From Pseudomonas orientalis (lineage in GTDB: Bacteria > Pseudomonadota > Gammaproteobacteria > Pseudomonadales > Pseudomonadaceae), in assembly GCF_022807995.1 (NCBI RefSeq), contig NZ_CP094351.1:5007501-5071500 (forward strand): a DNA stretch of 64,000 nucleotides. The letters are read 5' to 3'. How positions within the stretch are numbered: position 1 is the stretch's first letter; every line of letters begins with the position of its first letter. A program made the position numbers and the translations under genes. Below, piece by piece: positions 15,448-23,479 of the stretch. Under the pieces are notes generated by a model. The model was not told where the DNA came from. It saw only the letters and a list, made by a program, of their open reading frames with translations, and made no database searches.

Positions 15448-15546
15448 TGTAGGAGCGAGTTCGCTCGCGAAGGTCGTTAATGGTGACGCGGGGTTTCTGA
15501 TACTCCACGGCGCACTTGCGTTCTTCGCGAGCAAGCTCGCTCCTAC
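15448..15546. repeat. REPIN of the TAGGAGCGAG type
   Basis: Outer REPs TGTAGGAGCGAGTTCGCTCGCGA and TCGCGAGCAAGCTCGCTCCTA enclose about 50 bases. It is a different family from the GGGGGCTTGCCCCC elements and overlaps the end of the acetyltransferase gene. It also fills most of the 134-base gap. Confidence 0.9.
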
Positions 15547-16112
15547 CCGTGCAGCGTGTCCAACCATTGGGCGCGGGTGATGCGGTACAAAACGTGTGGG
15601 CGCAGCGGGTCGTCGGCTGCGACTTTGGGGTGTTCAAAATCAGCCTGCGGATCGTAATGCATACCGATGGCCTGCATGACTTTTTGTGAAGGCAAATTGG
15701 CTTCGGTGGTGAAGGCGACAATTTCATCCAGCGTCAAGCGATCGAAACCACAGCGCAATGCGGTCCACGCCGCCTCGCTCGCATAACCCAGGCCCCAATG
15801 TTCGCGAGCCAGGCGCCAACCGATTTCCACCGCCGGAGTGAAGCTCGCTTCAAAACTGACGTTCTGCAGCCCGGTGAGGCCGATGAATTCGCCACTGTCC
15901 TTGCGTTGCAAAGCCCAGAAGCCGAAGCCATATTCGGCGAAGTGGCCGCGAATGCGCCCAATCAGTGCGGCGCTTTCCAGGTGGCTCAACCTGGCCGGGA
16001 AATAGCGCATCACCTGCGGGTCGGCGCACATCTGAGCGAATGCCTGCAGGTCCTTGTCACGCCATGGGCGCATGATCAGACGTGCACTTTCCAATTCCAG
16101 TATCGGCTCCAT
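15543..16112 (-). CDS. GNAT family N-acetyltransferase (RimJ/RimL-like)
   Basis: A 189-residue acetyl-CoA-dependent acetyltransferase. The start MEPILELESARLIMRPWRDKDL and the sequence WRLAREHWGLGYASEAAWTAL (acetyl-CoA pyrophosphate-binding region, near residue 100) are typical of the Acetyltransf_3 subgroup that includes ribosomal-protein and small-molecule acetyltransferases. The acceptor cannot be deduced. The longer frame to 16190 runs into the divergent deacetylase-like gene and is not preferred. Confidence 0.85.
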   Translation of the reverse strand: MEPILELESARLIMRPWRDKDLQAFAQMCADPQVMRYFPARLSHLESAALIGRIRGHFAEYGFGFWALQRKDSGEFIGLTGLQNVSFEASFTPAVEIGWRLAREHWGLGYASEAAWTALRCGFDRLTLDEIVAFTTEANLPSQKVMQAIGMHYDPQADFEHPKVAADDPLRPHVLYRITRAQWLDTLHG

Positions 16113-16188
16113 GGGGCCCCTCTCCTTGCCATGTGCGTGAGTGTACAGCGCTGGTAAGATCCGACGCAGATTCCCGTCAGAAAATCCC

Positions 16189-17109
16189 ATGCCCTTGCCA
16201 TTGATCTACCACGATGACTACAGCCCCGAGTTCCCGGCGGACCACCGGTTTCCCATGGACAAGTTTCGCCTGTTGCGCGACCACCTGGTGGACAGCGGCC
16301 TGACCGAGGACAGCCAGTTGCTGCGCCCGCAACTGTGCCCGGCGCAGATTCTGGGCCTGGCCCACGACCCCGGGTATATCGAACGCTATATGAGCGGCGA
16401 GTTGTCTCGCGAAGACCAACGGCGCCTCGGCCTGCCGTGGAGCGAAGCCTTGGCGCGCCGCACCGTGCGCGCGGTGGGCGGCTCGATCCTGGCGGCCGAG
16501 CAGGCGCTGGAACACGGCCTGGCCTGCCATCTCGCCGGCGGCACCCATCACGCCCATTACGATTACCCGGCGGGCTTCTGCATCTTCAATGACCTGGCGG
16601 TGATCAGCCATTACCTGCTGGCCAGCGGCCGGGTCAATCGGGTGCTGATCTTCGATTGCGATGTACACCAGGGCGACGGCACCGCACGCATCCTGCATGA
16701 CACGCCGGATGCCATCACCGTATCGCTGCATTGCGAAAAGAACTTTCCGGCGCGCAAGGCCCAGAGCGACTGGGACATTCCATTGCCGATGGACATGGGC
16801 GATGTCGACTACCTCAAGGTGGTCGACGACGCGCTCAATTACCTGCTGCCGCTCTACCAGCCGGATCTGGTGCTGTACGACGCGGGCGTAGATGTACACA
16901 AGGACGACGCACTCGGTTACCTCAAGCTGACAGATGCCGGCGTTGCCGCCCGCGATGAAAGCGTGATGCGTCACTGCCTGGGCCGCGATATTCCGGTCAT
17001 GGGCGTGATCGGTGGCGGCTACAGCAAGGACCGCCCTGCCCTGGCGCGCCGCCACGGCATCCTGCATCACAGCGCGCAGCGGGTGTGGACGTCATCAGGT
17101 TGTCACTGA
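16189..17109 (+). CDS. Histone deacetylase-like (acetylpolyamine amidohydrolase) family protein
   Basis: Zinc-dependent deacetylase of the HDAC superfamily, 306 residues. The catalytic features are GGTHHAHYDYPAGFCIFND (tandem His pair near residue 120), IFDCDVHQGDGTA (zinc ligands Asp and His near 160-165), LYDAGVDVHKDDALG (second zinc Asp near 240) and IGGGYS. Bacterial members remove acetyl groups from acetylpolyamines or other small amides; the substrate here is unknown. It diverges from the acetyltransferase gene with about 75 bases between the starts, so opposing acetylation and deacetylation roles are possible but unproven. Confidence 0.87.
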   Translation: MPLPLIYHDDYSPEFPADHRFPMDKFRLLRDHLVDSGLTEDSQLLRPQLCPAQILGLAHDPGYIERYMSGELSREDQRRLGLPWSEALARRTVRAVGGSILAAEQALEHGLACHLAGGTHHAHYDYPAGFCIFNDLAVISHYLLASGRVNRVLIFDCDVHQGDGTARILHDTPDAITVSLHCEKNFPARKAQSDWDIPLPMDMGDVDYLKVVDDALNYLLPLYQPDLVLYDAGVDVHKDDALGYLKLTDAGVAARDESVMRHCLGRDIPVMGVIGGGYSKDRPALARRHGILHHSAQRVWTSSGCH

Positions 17110-17119
17110 CTTATGCACG

Positions 17120-17728
17120 TTACCCACACGAGCTGTGGAACGGCCTGTGGATAACGTGAGCGTAAGCGCCTGAGAGCAAGCGCCGCTAAGGCCTGTAGGA
17201 AACTGTACGTTTTTTGATCAGGCAGCGGGCGCGCCGTCCGGTAGAATGCTCGACTTATTCACAGCACCGTAGCCCTGCCCATGCCTCACACCGCAACTCA
17301 CCACGTCACCGTTATCGGCGGCGGCCCAGCCGGGCTGATGGCAGCCGAAATCCTGAGCCAGGCCGGGGTACGCGTGGACCTGTACGACGGCATGCCGTCA
17401 GTGGGGCGCAAATTCCTGCTGGCCGGCGTGGGCGGCATGAACATCACTCACTCCGAGGCCTATCCGGCCTTTGTGGCGCGCTACGCCGAACGCGCCCCGC
17501 ACATGGCGCCATTGCTGCGCAGCTTCGGGGCCGAAGCGTTATGCGCGTGGATCCACGGCCTGGGCATTCAAACCTTTGTCGGCACCTCCGGCCGCGTATT
17601 TCCTACCGACATGAAAGCTGCGCCGCTGCTGCGTGCCTGGCTCAAGCGCCTGCGTGACCAGGGCGTGGTTATCCACACCCGGCATCGCTGGGTGGGCTGG
17701 AATGCCGAGGGTGACCTGCTTATCCACA
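17120..17728. other. Cluster of DnaA-box sequences
   Basis: Three exact copies of the DnaA 9-mer TTATCCACA lie at 17146-17154 (minus strand), 17669-17677 and 17720-17728. One-mismatch copies lie at 17120-17128 (TTACCCACA) and 17255-17263 (TTATTCACA). The first, second and fourth by position fall in the 171-base gap before the flavoprotein gene, in which I see nothing else; the last two are inside its coding region. They may bind or titrate DnaA, or regulate the gene. Confidence 0.45.
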
Positions 17729-18507
17729 CCCCCGAGGGCGAAAAAGTTGTCCATAGCGATGCCGTGCTGCTGGCTCTGGGCGGCGGCAGTTGGTCCCGCC
17801 TGGGCTCCGATGGGGCCTGGCTGAATTTGCTGGAAGGCCGAGGGGTGCCCTATGTGCGCCTGCAACCGAGCAACTGCGGGTTCGAAGTGTCGGCCTGGAG
17901 CGAGCTGATGGTCAGCAAATTCGCCGGGGCGCCGTTGAAAAATGTCGCCATTGGGCTGGGGGACGATAAACCCCGCCTGGGGGAATGCGTGGTGACGGCC
18001 ACCGGTATCGAAGGCAGCCTGATCTATGCGCTGTCGGCGCCGATTCGCGACGCGATCAACCGTGACGGCGCCGCCACGGTGCATATCGATCTGCTGCCGA
18101 GCAAGCCCCTGGACAAGGTGCAGGCTGCACTGGCCAAGCCCCGTGGGTCGCGGTCGATGAGCAAGCATTTGCACAGTCAGTTGGGGTTGGACGGGGTCAA
18201 GGCGGCGCTGTTGCGTGAGCTGGCGCCGGCTGAACACTTTAATGATCCGGCGCAGTTGGCGGTGGAGATCAAGGCGTTGCCGCTGAGATTGGTCAAGACG
18301 CGGCCCATCGACGAAGCCATCAGCACCGCAGGTGGTGTGCCGTTTGAAGCACTGGATGAGCGGCTGATGCTCAAGCAACTGCCAGGGGTGTTTTGTGCGG
18401 GGGAAATGCTGGATTGGGAGGCGCCGACCGGGGGGTATTTGCTGACCGGTTGTTTTGCCAGTGGCAGAGCGGCTGGGCTTGGGCTGTTGGAATGGCTTAA
18501 CCGCTGA
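17281..18507 (+). CDS. TIGR03862/HI0933-like FAD-dependent oxidoreductase
   Basis: A 408-residue flavoprotein of the YhiN/HI0933 type. The N-terminal Rossmann motif is VIGGGPAGLMAAEIL (about residues 10-24), followed by GRKFLLAGVGGMNITHSE, typical of the family. A C-terminal GVFCAGEMLDWEAPTGGYLLTGCFASGRAAG forms the second FAD contact. No substrate is established for these proteins. DnaA-box sequences occur upstream and within the gene. It ends 26 bases before a REP pair. Confidence 0.88.
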   Translation: MPHTATHHVTVIGGGPAGLMAAEILSQAGVRVDLYDGMPSVGRKFLLAGVGGMNITHSEAYPAFVARYAERAPHMAPLLRSFGAEALCAWIHGLGIQTFVGTSGRVFPTDMKAAPLLRAWLKRLRDQGVVIHTRHRWVGWNAEGDLLIHTPEGEKVVHSDAVLLALGGGSWSRLGSDGAWLNLLEGRGVPYVRLQPSNCGFEVSAWSELMVSKFAGAPLKNVAIGLGDDKPRLGECVVTATGIEGSLIYALSAPIRDAINRDGAATVHIDLLPSKPLDKVQAALAKPRGSRSMSKHLHSQLGLDGVKAALLRELAPAEHFNDPAQLAVEIKALPLRLVKTRPIDEAISTAGGVPFEALDERLMLKQLPGVFCAGEMLDWEAPTGGYLLTGCFASGRAAGLGLLEWLNR

Positions 18508-18529
18508 GAGGTGGGGTGGATTCAAGGCC

Positions 18530-18607
18530 GCCATCGGGGGCAAGCTTCCTCCCACATTTTGATTTGTGAACACATTCAAAATGTGGGAGGGGGCTTGCCC
18601 CCGATGA
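18530..18607. repeat. Outward REP pair with AT-rich linker
   Basis: REPs are arranged in the reverse order to the usual REPIN: GCCATCGGGGGCAAGCTTCC first, then a linker TTTGATTTGTGAACACATTC, then TGTGGGAGGGGGCTTGCCCC. It has almost the same linker as the pair at 21537-21616. It lies between the convergent flavoprotein and rhlE genes and probably gives 3' end hairpins for both. Confidence 0.85.
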
Positions 18608-18629
18608 GGCCATCAGCCCCACCACACAA

Positions 18630-19964
18630 TCACTTCTTCTTACGCGGCCCCGTATTAAACACCGGCACCTTACGCACCGGCTTGATCGACGGCTCCACCG
18701 GCGCCACGTCACCGCTGTCCACCCACTTGCCCAGATTGCGCTTACCGCCACCACCGGATGTTTTGGGCTTCTTCGGCTTTTTCGGCTTCTTCACCACCTG
18801 CCCACTGGCATCGGTCTCCGGCACGCGGTGCTCGGGTACGAAATCCGGTTCCATCTTGCGGGTCAGGGTCTGGCGCGTGAGCATTTCGATAGCCGAGAGC
18901 ATGTTCACTTCATCGGCACACACCAGCGAAATCGCCTCGCCGGTGTTGCCCGCACGCCCGGTACGGCCGATGCGATGGATGTAGTCTTCGGCAACGATCG
19001 GCAGGTCGAAGTTGACCACCAGCGGCAAATCTTCAATATCCAGGCCACGGGCCGCCACGTCGGTGGCCACCAGGATCTGCACTTCGCTGGCCTTGAAACG
19101 GTCCAGTGCGCGCTGGCGTGTGGCCTGGGGTTTGTCGCCATGGATGCCGTCGGCATTGATGCCCAGGCCCTGCAACTTGTCCACCAGCGCGTCCACGCCG
19201 TTACGGGTCTTGGCGAACACCAGCACCTGCTTCCAGCGCCCCTTGCGCATCAGGTGCACGAACAGCTCCGCCTTGCGCTTTTTATCCACCGGCACCACCC
19301 ACTGCTGCACGGTGTTGGCGGCGACGTTGCGCGGGCTCACTTCGATGCTCAGCGGGTCGTTGAGCATCTGCCCGGCGAGCAGGCGAATGTCGTCGGAGAA
19401 GGTCGCGGAGAACAGCAGGGTCTGGCGCTTTTTCGGCAGCATGCGGTAGATGTTCGCCAGCTCTTCGGAGAAGCCAAGGTCGAGCATGCGGTCGGCTTCA
19501 TCCAGCACCAGGGTTTGCAGCTGATTGAGTTTCAGCGCGTTCTGGCGGAACAGGTCGATCAGCCGGCCAGGGGTGGCGACCAGGATGTCGACACCCTTGC
19601 GCAGCTTCATCATCTGCGGGTTGATGCTCACGCCGCCGTACACCGCGTAGGTGGTCAGCGGCAGGTGCTGGGCGTATTCGGCGACGCTGGCATGCACCTG
19701 CTCAGCCAGTTCACGGGTGGGGCACAGGATCAGCGCACGGGCCGAGTTGGCGGCGACTTTCGGCCCTTCCATCGTCAGCAGTTGCAGCAGCGGCAAGGCA
19801 AAACCTGCGGTCTTGCCGGTGCCGGTCTGGGCGGCGGCCATCAGGTCGCGACCGGCCAGCACCGCCGGAATGGCTTGCGCCTGCACCGGCGTCGGGGTCT
19901 GGTAGCCAAGCGTCTCAAGGGCGCGCAGCAAGGGTTCGATCAGGCCAAGGGTGGCGAAAGTCAT
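18630..19964 (-). CDS. rhlE: DEAD-box RNA helicase RhlE
   Basis: ATP-dependent RNA helicase involved in ribosome assembly and RNA turnover, 444 residues. Ordered motifs are PTPVQAQAIP (Q motif), AAQTGTGKT (Walker A), PTRELAEQ, VLDEADRMLD, SATF, the second-domain ATDVAARGLDI and HRIGRTGR. A basic C-terminal tail with KKPKKPKKPK and a Gly run (about residues 408-444) likely binds RNA. Several RhlE paralogues occur in pseudomonads, so the exact paralogue is not fixed. A REP pair lies downstream. Confidence 0.92.
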   Translation of the reverse strand: MTFATLGLIEPLLRALETLGYQTPTPVQAQAIPAVLAGRDLMAAAQTGTGKTAGFALPLLQLLTMEGPKVAANSARALILCPTRELAEQVHASVAEYAQHLPLTTYAVYGGVSINPQMMKLRKGVDILVATPGRLIDLFRQNALKLNQLQTLVLDEADRMLDLGFSEELANIYRMLPKKRQTLLFSATFSDDIRLLAGQMLNDPLSIEVSPRNVAANTVQQWVVPVDKKRKAELFVHLMRKGRWKQVLVFAKTRNGVDALVDKLQGLGINADGIHGDKPQATRQRALDRFKASEVQILVATDVAARGLDIEDLPLVVNFDLPIVAEDYIHRIGRTGRAGNTGEAISLVCADEVNMLSAIEMLTRQTLTRKMEPDFVPEHRVPETDASGQVVKKPKKPKKPKTSGGGGKRNLGKWVDSGDVAPVEPSIKPVRKVPVFNTGPRKKK

Positions 19965-20012
19965 GTGTTTACCGTAGGAAAAATTCAGCGCATGGGCGTA
20001 ATGCGCGGCAGT

Positions 20013-20909
20013 TTACCTTATTTCCGGCTTGGGCTTGCGCCACTGGGGCAGGCTGATCAGCAACACCGCGCTGATGATCACCAGCATCGCCAGGGCTTCC
20101 TCCAGGCCGATGCTCTCGCCGACGAACACAATCCCCAGCAATACCGCCACCGCCGGGTTGACGTAGGCATAACTGGTCGCCGCCGCCGGGCGCACGTGCT
20201 TGAGCAGATACATGTAGGCGTTGAAGGCGATGATCGAGCCGAACACCGTCAGGTAGGCCAGCGCCAGCCAGCCCTCCAGCGGCGGCATGGCCTGCAGGTG
20301 TTCGCCGGACAGCGTGCTGACGATCAGCAGCGCCACACCGGCCACCAGCATTTCCGCGGCACTGGCCATGGCGCCCTGGGGCAGCGGCAAATGCCGACTC
20401 CACACCGAGCCGAAGGCCCAGGACGCCGCTGCCATCAACAGCAACACCGCCCCCAGTGGGCTCGATTGCAAGGTAGTGCCCATGTTGAGCATCGCAATAC
20501 CGATAATCCCCAGAAGCACCCCGGCCCATTCCAGCCGCGTATTACGCGCGCCCCAGAAAAAACCGCACAGCAGGGTAAACAAGGGCACGGTCGCAACCGC
20601 CAACGCCGCCACGCCGGACGACACGCCCATATGCTCGGCCACGCTGACGCCACCGTTGCCTACAGTGAGCAGCAAAATACCGATCATCCCGGCCGCCTTC
20701 CACTGCGGCCAGGTCGGCGCTGGCACCCCGCGCCACCGCAGGTAGCCATACATCAACGCGCCCGCCGTGCAAAACCGAATCCCCGCCAGCAGCAGCGGCG
20801 GCCAGTACTCCACGCCGATGCGAATCACCAGGTAAGTGGAACCCCAGATCCCATACAACGCAAAAAAGGCGGCGATCAACGGTAAGGGAAAGCGACGTGG
20901 GCCAGGCAT
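20013..20909 (-). CDS. yedA: YedA-like DMT exporter
   Basis: Ten-span inner-membrane drug/metabolite exporter, 298 residues, with two EamA repeats. The start PLPLIAAFFALYGIWGSTYLVIRIGVE and the second-half SIIAFNAYMYLLKHVRPAAATSYAYVNPAVAVLLG are very like E. coli YedA. It diverges from an Lrp/AsnC regulator gene 160 bases away. That arrangement often means the regulator controls the exporter, and suggests an amino acid or a related compound as substrate (inference). Confidence 0.85.
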   Translation of the reverse strand: MPGPRRFPLPLIAAFFALYGIWGSTYLVIRIGVEYWPPLLLAGIRFCTAGALMYGYLRWRGVPAPTWPQWKAAGMIGILLLTVGNGGVSVAEHMGVSSGVAALAVATVPLFTLLCGFFWGARNTRLEWAGVLLGIIGIAMLNMGTTLQSSPLGAVLLLMAAASWAFGSVWSRHLPLPQGAMASAAEMLVAGVALLIVSTLSGEHLQAMPPLEGWLALAYLTVFGSIIAFNAYMYLLKHVRPAAATSYAYVNPAVAVLLGIVFVGESIGLEEALAMLVIISAVLLISLPQWRKPKPEIR

Positions 20910-21069
20910 TGGGCGGCTCTATGGCAGGAGATGGGAGGCTTATTCTAGAAACGAAGGTGAATAAACATAAGTTACAAAACCTGTTTAAAGCGCCCATACA
21001 CTTTTCAAAGCATGGTTATGAAGGCTATAAACCGTGCTTTCGAAAGCCACGCACAACCGGAGCCTTATC

Positions 21070-21531
21070 ATGGACAAATACGACCGCATGCTCCTCAGCG
21101 CCCTGCTCGAAGATGGGCGCGCGTCCTACGCGCAACTGGCGCGCACGGTGAACCTCTCCGCCCCCGCCGTGGCCGAGCGCGTGGCCAAGCTTGAGGCCTG
21201 CGGCGTGATCACCGGGTATCAGGCCAAGGTGGACCTGTCCAAAGTCGGCCTGCCGATTCAATGCGTGATTGAATTGCGGCTGACCAATCACGGCAGCCAG
21301 AAGGTGTACGACGCCCTGGCGCAAATTCCCGAACTGACCGAATGCCACCGGGTGACGGGCGACCCGTGCGTGATCATGCAGGCGGCGGTGGGCACCATGC
21401 CGCAGTTGGAGGACCTGATTGATCGCGTGGCGAAGTTCGGGTTCAGCAAGACCTCGATCATCTTGTCGAGCGCCATAGAGCGGCGGGTGCCGCTGGGGCA
21501 GTTGGAAGCCAATGGGAAAAATGGTAGCTGA
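21070..21531 (+). CDS. Lrp/AsnC family regulator divergent from yedA
   Basis: A 153-residue regulator with an N-terminal helix-turn-helix (MDKYDRMLLSALLEDGRASYAQLARTVNLSAPAVAERVAKLEACG). The C-terminal RAM domain binds effector amino acids and ends IERRVPLGQ. The start ATG at 21070 has GGAG upstream. The 160-base gap shared with yedA is AT-rich compared with its surroundings, as expected for a divergent regulated promoter; I could not pick out a clear operator. The likely target is yedA and itself. Confidence 0.88.
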   Translation: MDKYDRMLLSALLEDGRASYAQLARTVNLSAPAVAERVAKLEACGVITGYQAKVDLSKVGLPIQCVIELRLTNHGSQKVYDALAQIPELTECHRVTGDPCVIMQAAVGTMPQLEDLIDRVAKFGFSKTSIILSSAIERRVPLGQLEANGKNGS

Positions 21532-21536
21532 CCCGC

Positions 21537-21616
21537 CGCCATCGGGGGCAAGCCCCCTCCCACACTTTGATTTGTGAACCCATTCAAAATGTGGGAGGGG
21601 GCTTGCCCCCGATGGC
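21537..21616. repeat. Outward REP pair with AT-rich linker
   Basis: Same arrangement and nearly the same linker (TTTGATTTGTGAACCCATTC) as the pair at 18530-18607, indicating a shared origin. It follows the Lrp gene stop directly. Confidence 0.85.
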
Positions 21617-21719
21617 GTCATTAGCTTCATCGCAAGACCGATCTCTTTCATTTGCGGGACGTTTCCGAGTGACCTTTCGCGCCTTGTTCTGATTAATTCC
21701 CACAGATAATCTCCCCCAT

Positions 21720-21737
21720 GTCATCGGCCCTTCGATG
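21720..21737 (+). promoter_or_regulatory. Leader hairpin before the DUF6124 gene
   Basis: GTCATCGGCCCTTCGATGAC forms a 7-base stem with a short loop in the 60-80 bases upstream of the DUF6124 ribosome-binding site (CTGGAG). It could be a transcript-end hairpin or a leader element. Nothing else is recognised in the gap 21617-21797. Confidence 0.3.
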
Positions 21738-21797
21738 ACCGGAAGTGCAAGCCGAAATTGACGGAAGGAGCGAGTTAAATAACCTGGAGTTATCAAC

Positions 21798-22106
21798 ATG
21801 GTCAAAGCAACTTCCGCATCAACCGACACCCGTGCAGACTTCCTCAGCGAAGACGCCCTGCTCCACCGTCGTGCCATCGACTACTACCTCAAGGCCTCCG
21901 CCCCGGATGCGCCGATTTTTATCTTGAATGACAACCTGAGCTTCGAAGACGCCCTGGCCCATGCGGCGGATTTGTTGCATTGCGCGGTGGAGACGGCCCA
22001 CGCGTCGGGTGAGGTGATGAAGGCGCCGCAGCGGGCGGTGATGCATTTGGTGGAGATGGCGAAGGGGGTGGTGGATCAGGCGTTGGAGTGCACGCAGGCT
22101 CGATAG
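21798..22106 (+). CDS. DUF6124 (formerly DUF3077) family protein
   Basis: A 102-residue soluble protein of a family I associate with the P. fluorescens and P. putida groups, where genomes often hold many copies. It reads SEDALLHRRAIDYYLKA, then FILNDNLSFEDALAHAADLLHCAVETAHASG, then a C-terminal helix. No enzyme motif or signal peptide is present and the function is unknown. GGAG lies 9 bases before the ATG. It is bounded by REP elements on both sides. Confidence 0.75.
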   Translation: MVKATSASTDTRADFLSEDALLHRRAIDYYLKASAPDAPIFILNDNLSFEDALAHAADLLHCAVETAHASGEVMKAPQRAVMHLVEMAKGVVDQALECTQAR

Positions 22107-22122
22107 GCGCCGCATAACTAAA

Positions 22123-22212
22123 TGTGGGAGGGGGCTTGCCCCCGATTGCGGTGTATCAGCCAGCTTATTTGTAGCTGACCCACCGCTATCGGGGGCAAGC
22201 CCCCTCCCACAT
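22123..22212. repeat. REPIN
   Basis: Inward-facing pair of GGGGGCTTGCCCCCGAT REPs with TATCAGCCAG ... GTAGCTGACC inner arms, between the convergent DUF6124 and exonuclease genes. Confidence 0.9.
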
Positions 22213-22246
22213 TTGGATCGTTGGTGTTCTTGAGAGTGTGGCGGGT

Positions 22247-22858
22247 TCAGAACCCGCGATGTTTCTTCAGGTGCTCATTGATCTTCGCGGCAGGCACTTT
22301 CTGCAAGGTGCACAACAGGTCGTGGGACAGTTCGCGCAGGCCGTGGGTCTGGCGCAGTTCCCGCGCCAGGTGCGCCGTCAGGTTGGCGGCCATCTCGGCA
22401 TCCGCCAGCGCCCGGTGAGCCTGGCCGGTGTGGGGCAGTTGCGCGTAGCTGTTGAGAGTGCCGAGCTTGTGGTTCGGCGCAGCCGGCATGAGGCGGCGGG
22501 CCAGCAGCAGGGAGCAGGCGAATTTCTGCAGGCGGGTGCGGCGGATCAGGCCCAGTTCAAAGTCCCAGAACTTCTGGTCGAACGCGGCGTTGTGCGCCAT
22601 CAGCGGCGTAGTGCCGACGAACTCATTGACCTCGTTCATCACCCGCTCGGCCGGTGGCGCGTTGCGCAGCATGGCGTTGCTGATGCCGGTGAGTTGCTCG
22701 ATAAAGCCTGGCACGCGCACGCCGGCATTCATCAGGCTCTGGTAGCGGTCGACAATGTGCCCGCGCTCAAGGATGACCACGCCAATTTCCGTGGCCCGGC
22801 AGTGGCTGCTCGGGGTGATGCCGGTGGTTTCAAAGTCGATGACCGCTATACGTTCCAA
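22247..22858 (-). CDS. DEDDh 3'-5' exonuclease (RNase T/DnaQ-like)
   Basis: A 203-residue 3'-5' exonuclease. The DEDDh metal-binding residues are in VIDFETTG (Asp, Glu near residues 7-9), HNAAFDQKFWD and the late HRALADAEMAANL (His, Asp). The rest has no polymerase-binding motif, so it is a stand-alone nuclease. No ATG fits: I place the start at TTG 22858 (with GGAG and GGAACAGG upstream); TTG at 22879 is possible. It follows the NYN nuclease gene on the same strand by about 25 bases, so both are probably one RNA-processing transcript. Confidence 0.8.
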   Translation of the reverse strand: MERIAVIDFETTGITPSSHCRATEIGVVILERGHIVDRYQSLMNAGVRVPGFIEQLTGISNAMLRNAPPAERVMNEVNEFVGTTPLMAHNAAFDQKFWDFELGLIRRTRLQKFACSLLLARRLMPAAPNHKLGTLNSYAQLPHTGQAHRALADAEMAANLTAHLARELRQTHGLRELSHDLLCTLQKVPAAKINEHLKKHRGF

Positions 22859-22883
22859 ACCTGTTCCAACTCCGTTCAACGTT

Positions 22884-23360
22884 CTATTTGAGCAACAACG
22901 CGCCTTCGATCGGCACATAGCGGCTGGCGGCGCGTATCAGCGAGTTGGCGGTCAGCCCCGGCACGCCGTAGGCCACCGCTTGCACGCCATGCTTGTGGAT
23001 GATGCGCTCGAGCAGCATGTCGAAATCCCCGTCGCCGGAAGCCAGTACCACTTCGTCGACGTGGTCGGCGGCGTCCATGATGTCGAGGGTGATGCCCACG
23101 TCCCAGTCGCCCTTGGCCGAACCGTCGCTGCGCTGGATATAGGGCTTGAGCTTCACGGTAAAGCCGAGGTTGCGCAGGATCTGCTGGAACTGCTGCTGCT
23201 TGCTGTCACCACGGTCGATGGCGTAGGCGTACGCCTCGACGATCTGCCCATGGGCGCTGATATCAGCCCACAGCGCCGCGTAGTTGAAGTGGCAGCCATA
23301 GGCCTGGCGCACGGTGTAATAGAGGTTTTGCACATCGGCGAACACTGCAATTTTCTTCAC
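22884..23360 (-). CDS. NYN domain (LabA/PIN-like) nuclease
   Basis: A 158-residue NYN domain protein, probably a metal-dependent ribonuclease. Conserved acidic residues stand in FADVQNLYYT (near residue 9), GDWDVGITLDIM (near 84-91) and LASGDGDFDMLLERI (near 106-112), as in LabA/YaiB proteins. The start is GTG with GAGGAA 6 bases upstream, fitting the conserved MKKIAVFADVQN beginning. It is followed closely by a DEDDh exonuclease gene. The RNA target is unknown. Confidence 0.82.
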   Translation of the reverse strand: MKKIAVFADVQNLYYTVRQAYGCHFNYAALWADISAHGQIVEAYAYAIDRGDSKQQQFQQILRNLGFTVKLKPYIQRSDGSAKGDWDVGITLDIMDAADHVDEVVLASGDGDFDMLLERIIHKHGVQAVAYGVPGLTANSLIRAASRYVPIEGALLLK

Positions 23361-23447
23361 CGCACTTCCTCACTGACCGCCAGGCGCCAGCGCCCGGAAA
23401 GGTTGCCAGTATGCCAGCCATGGGGAGGTTTCCGGGAAAAAATCAGA

Positions 23448-23469
23448 CCGGGGCGACGCAGCGCCCCGG
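23448..23469 (-). terminator. Rho-independent terminator of the DUF2076 gene
   Basis: On the minus strand an 8-base stem CCGGGGCG/CGCCCCGG with a 6-base loop is followed by TCTGATTTTTT, 10 bases after the DUF2076 stop. This is the clearest intrinsic terminator in the window. Confidence 0.85.
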
Positions 23470-23479
23470 GTCGAGCGGG

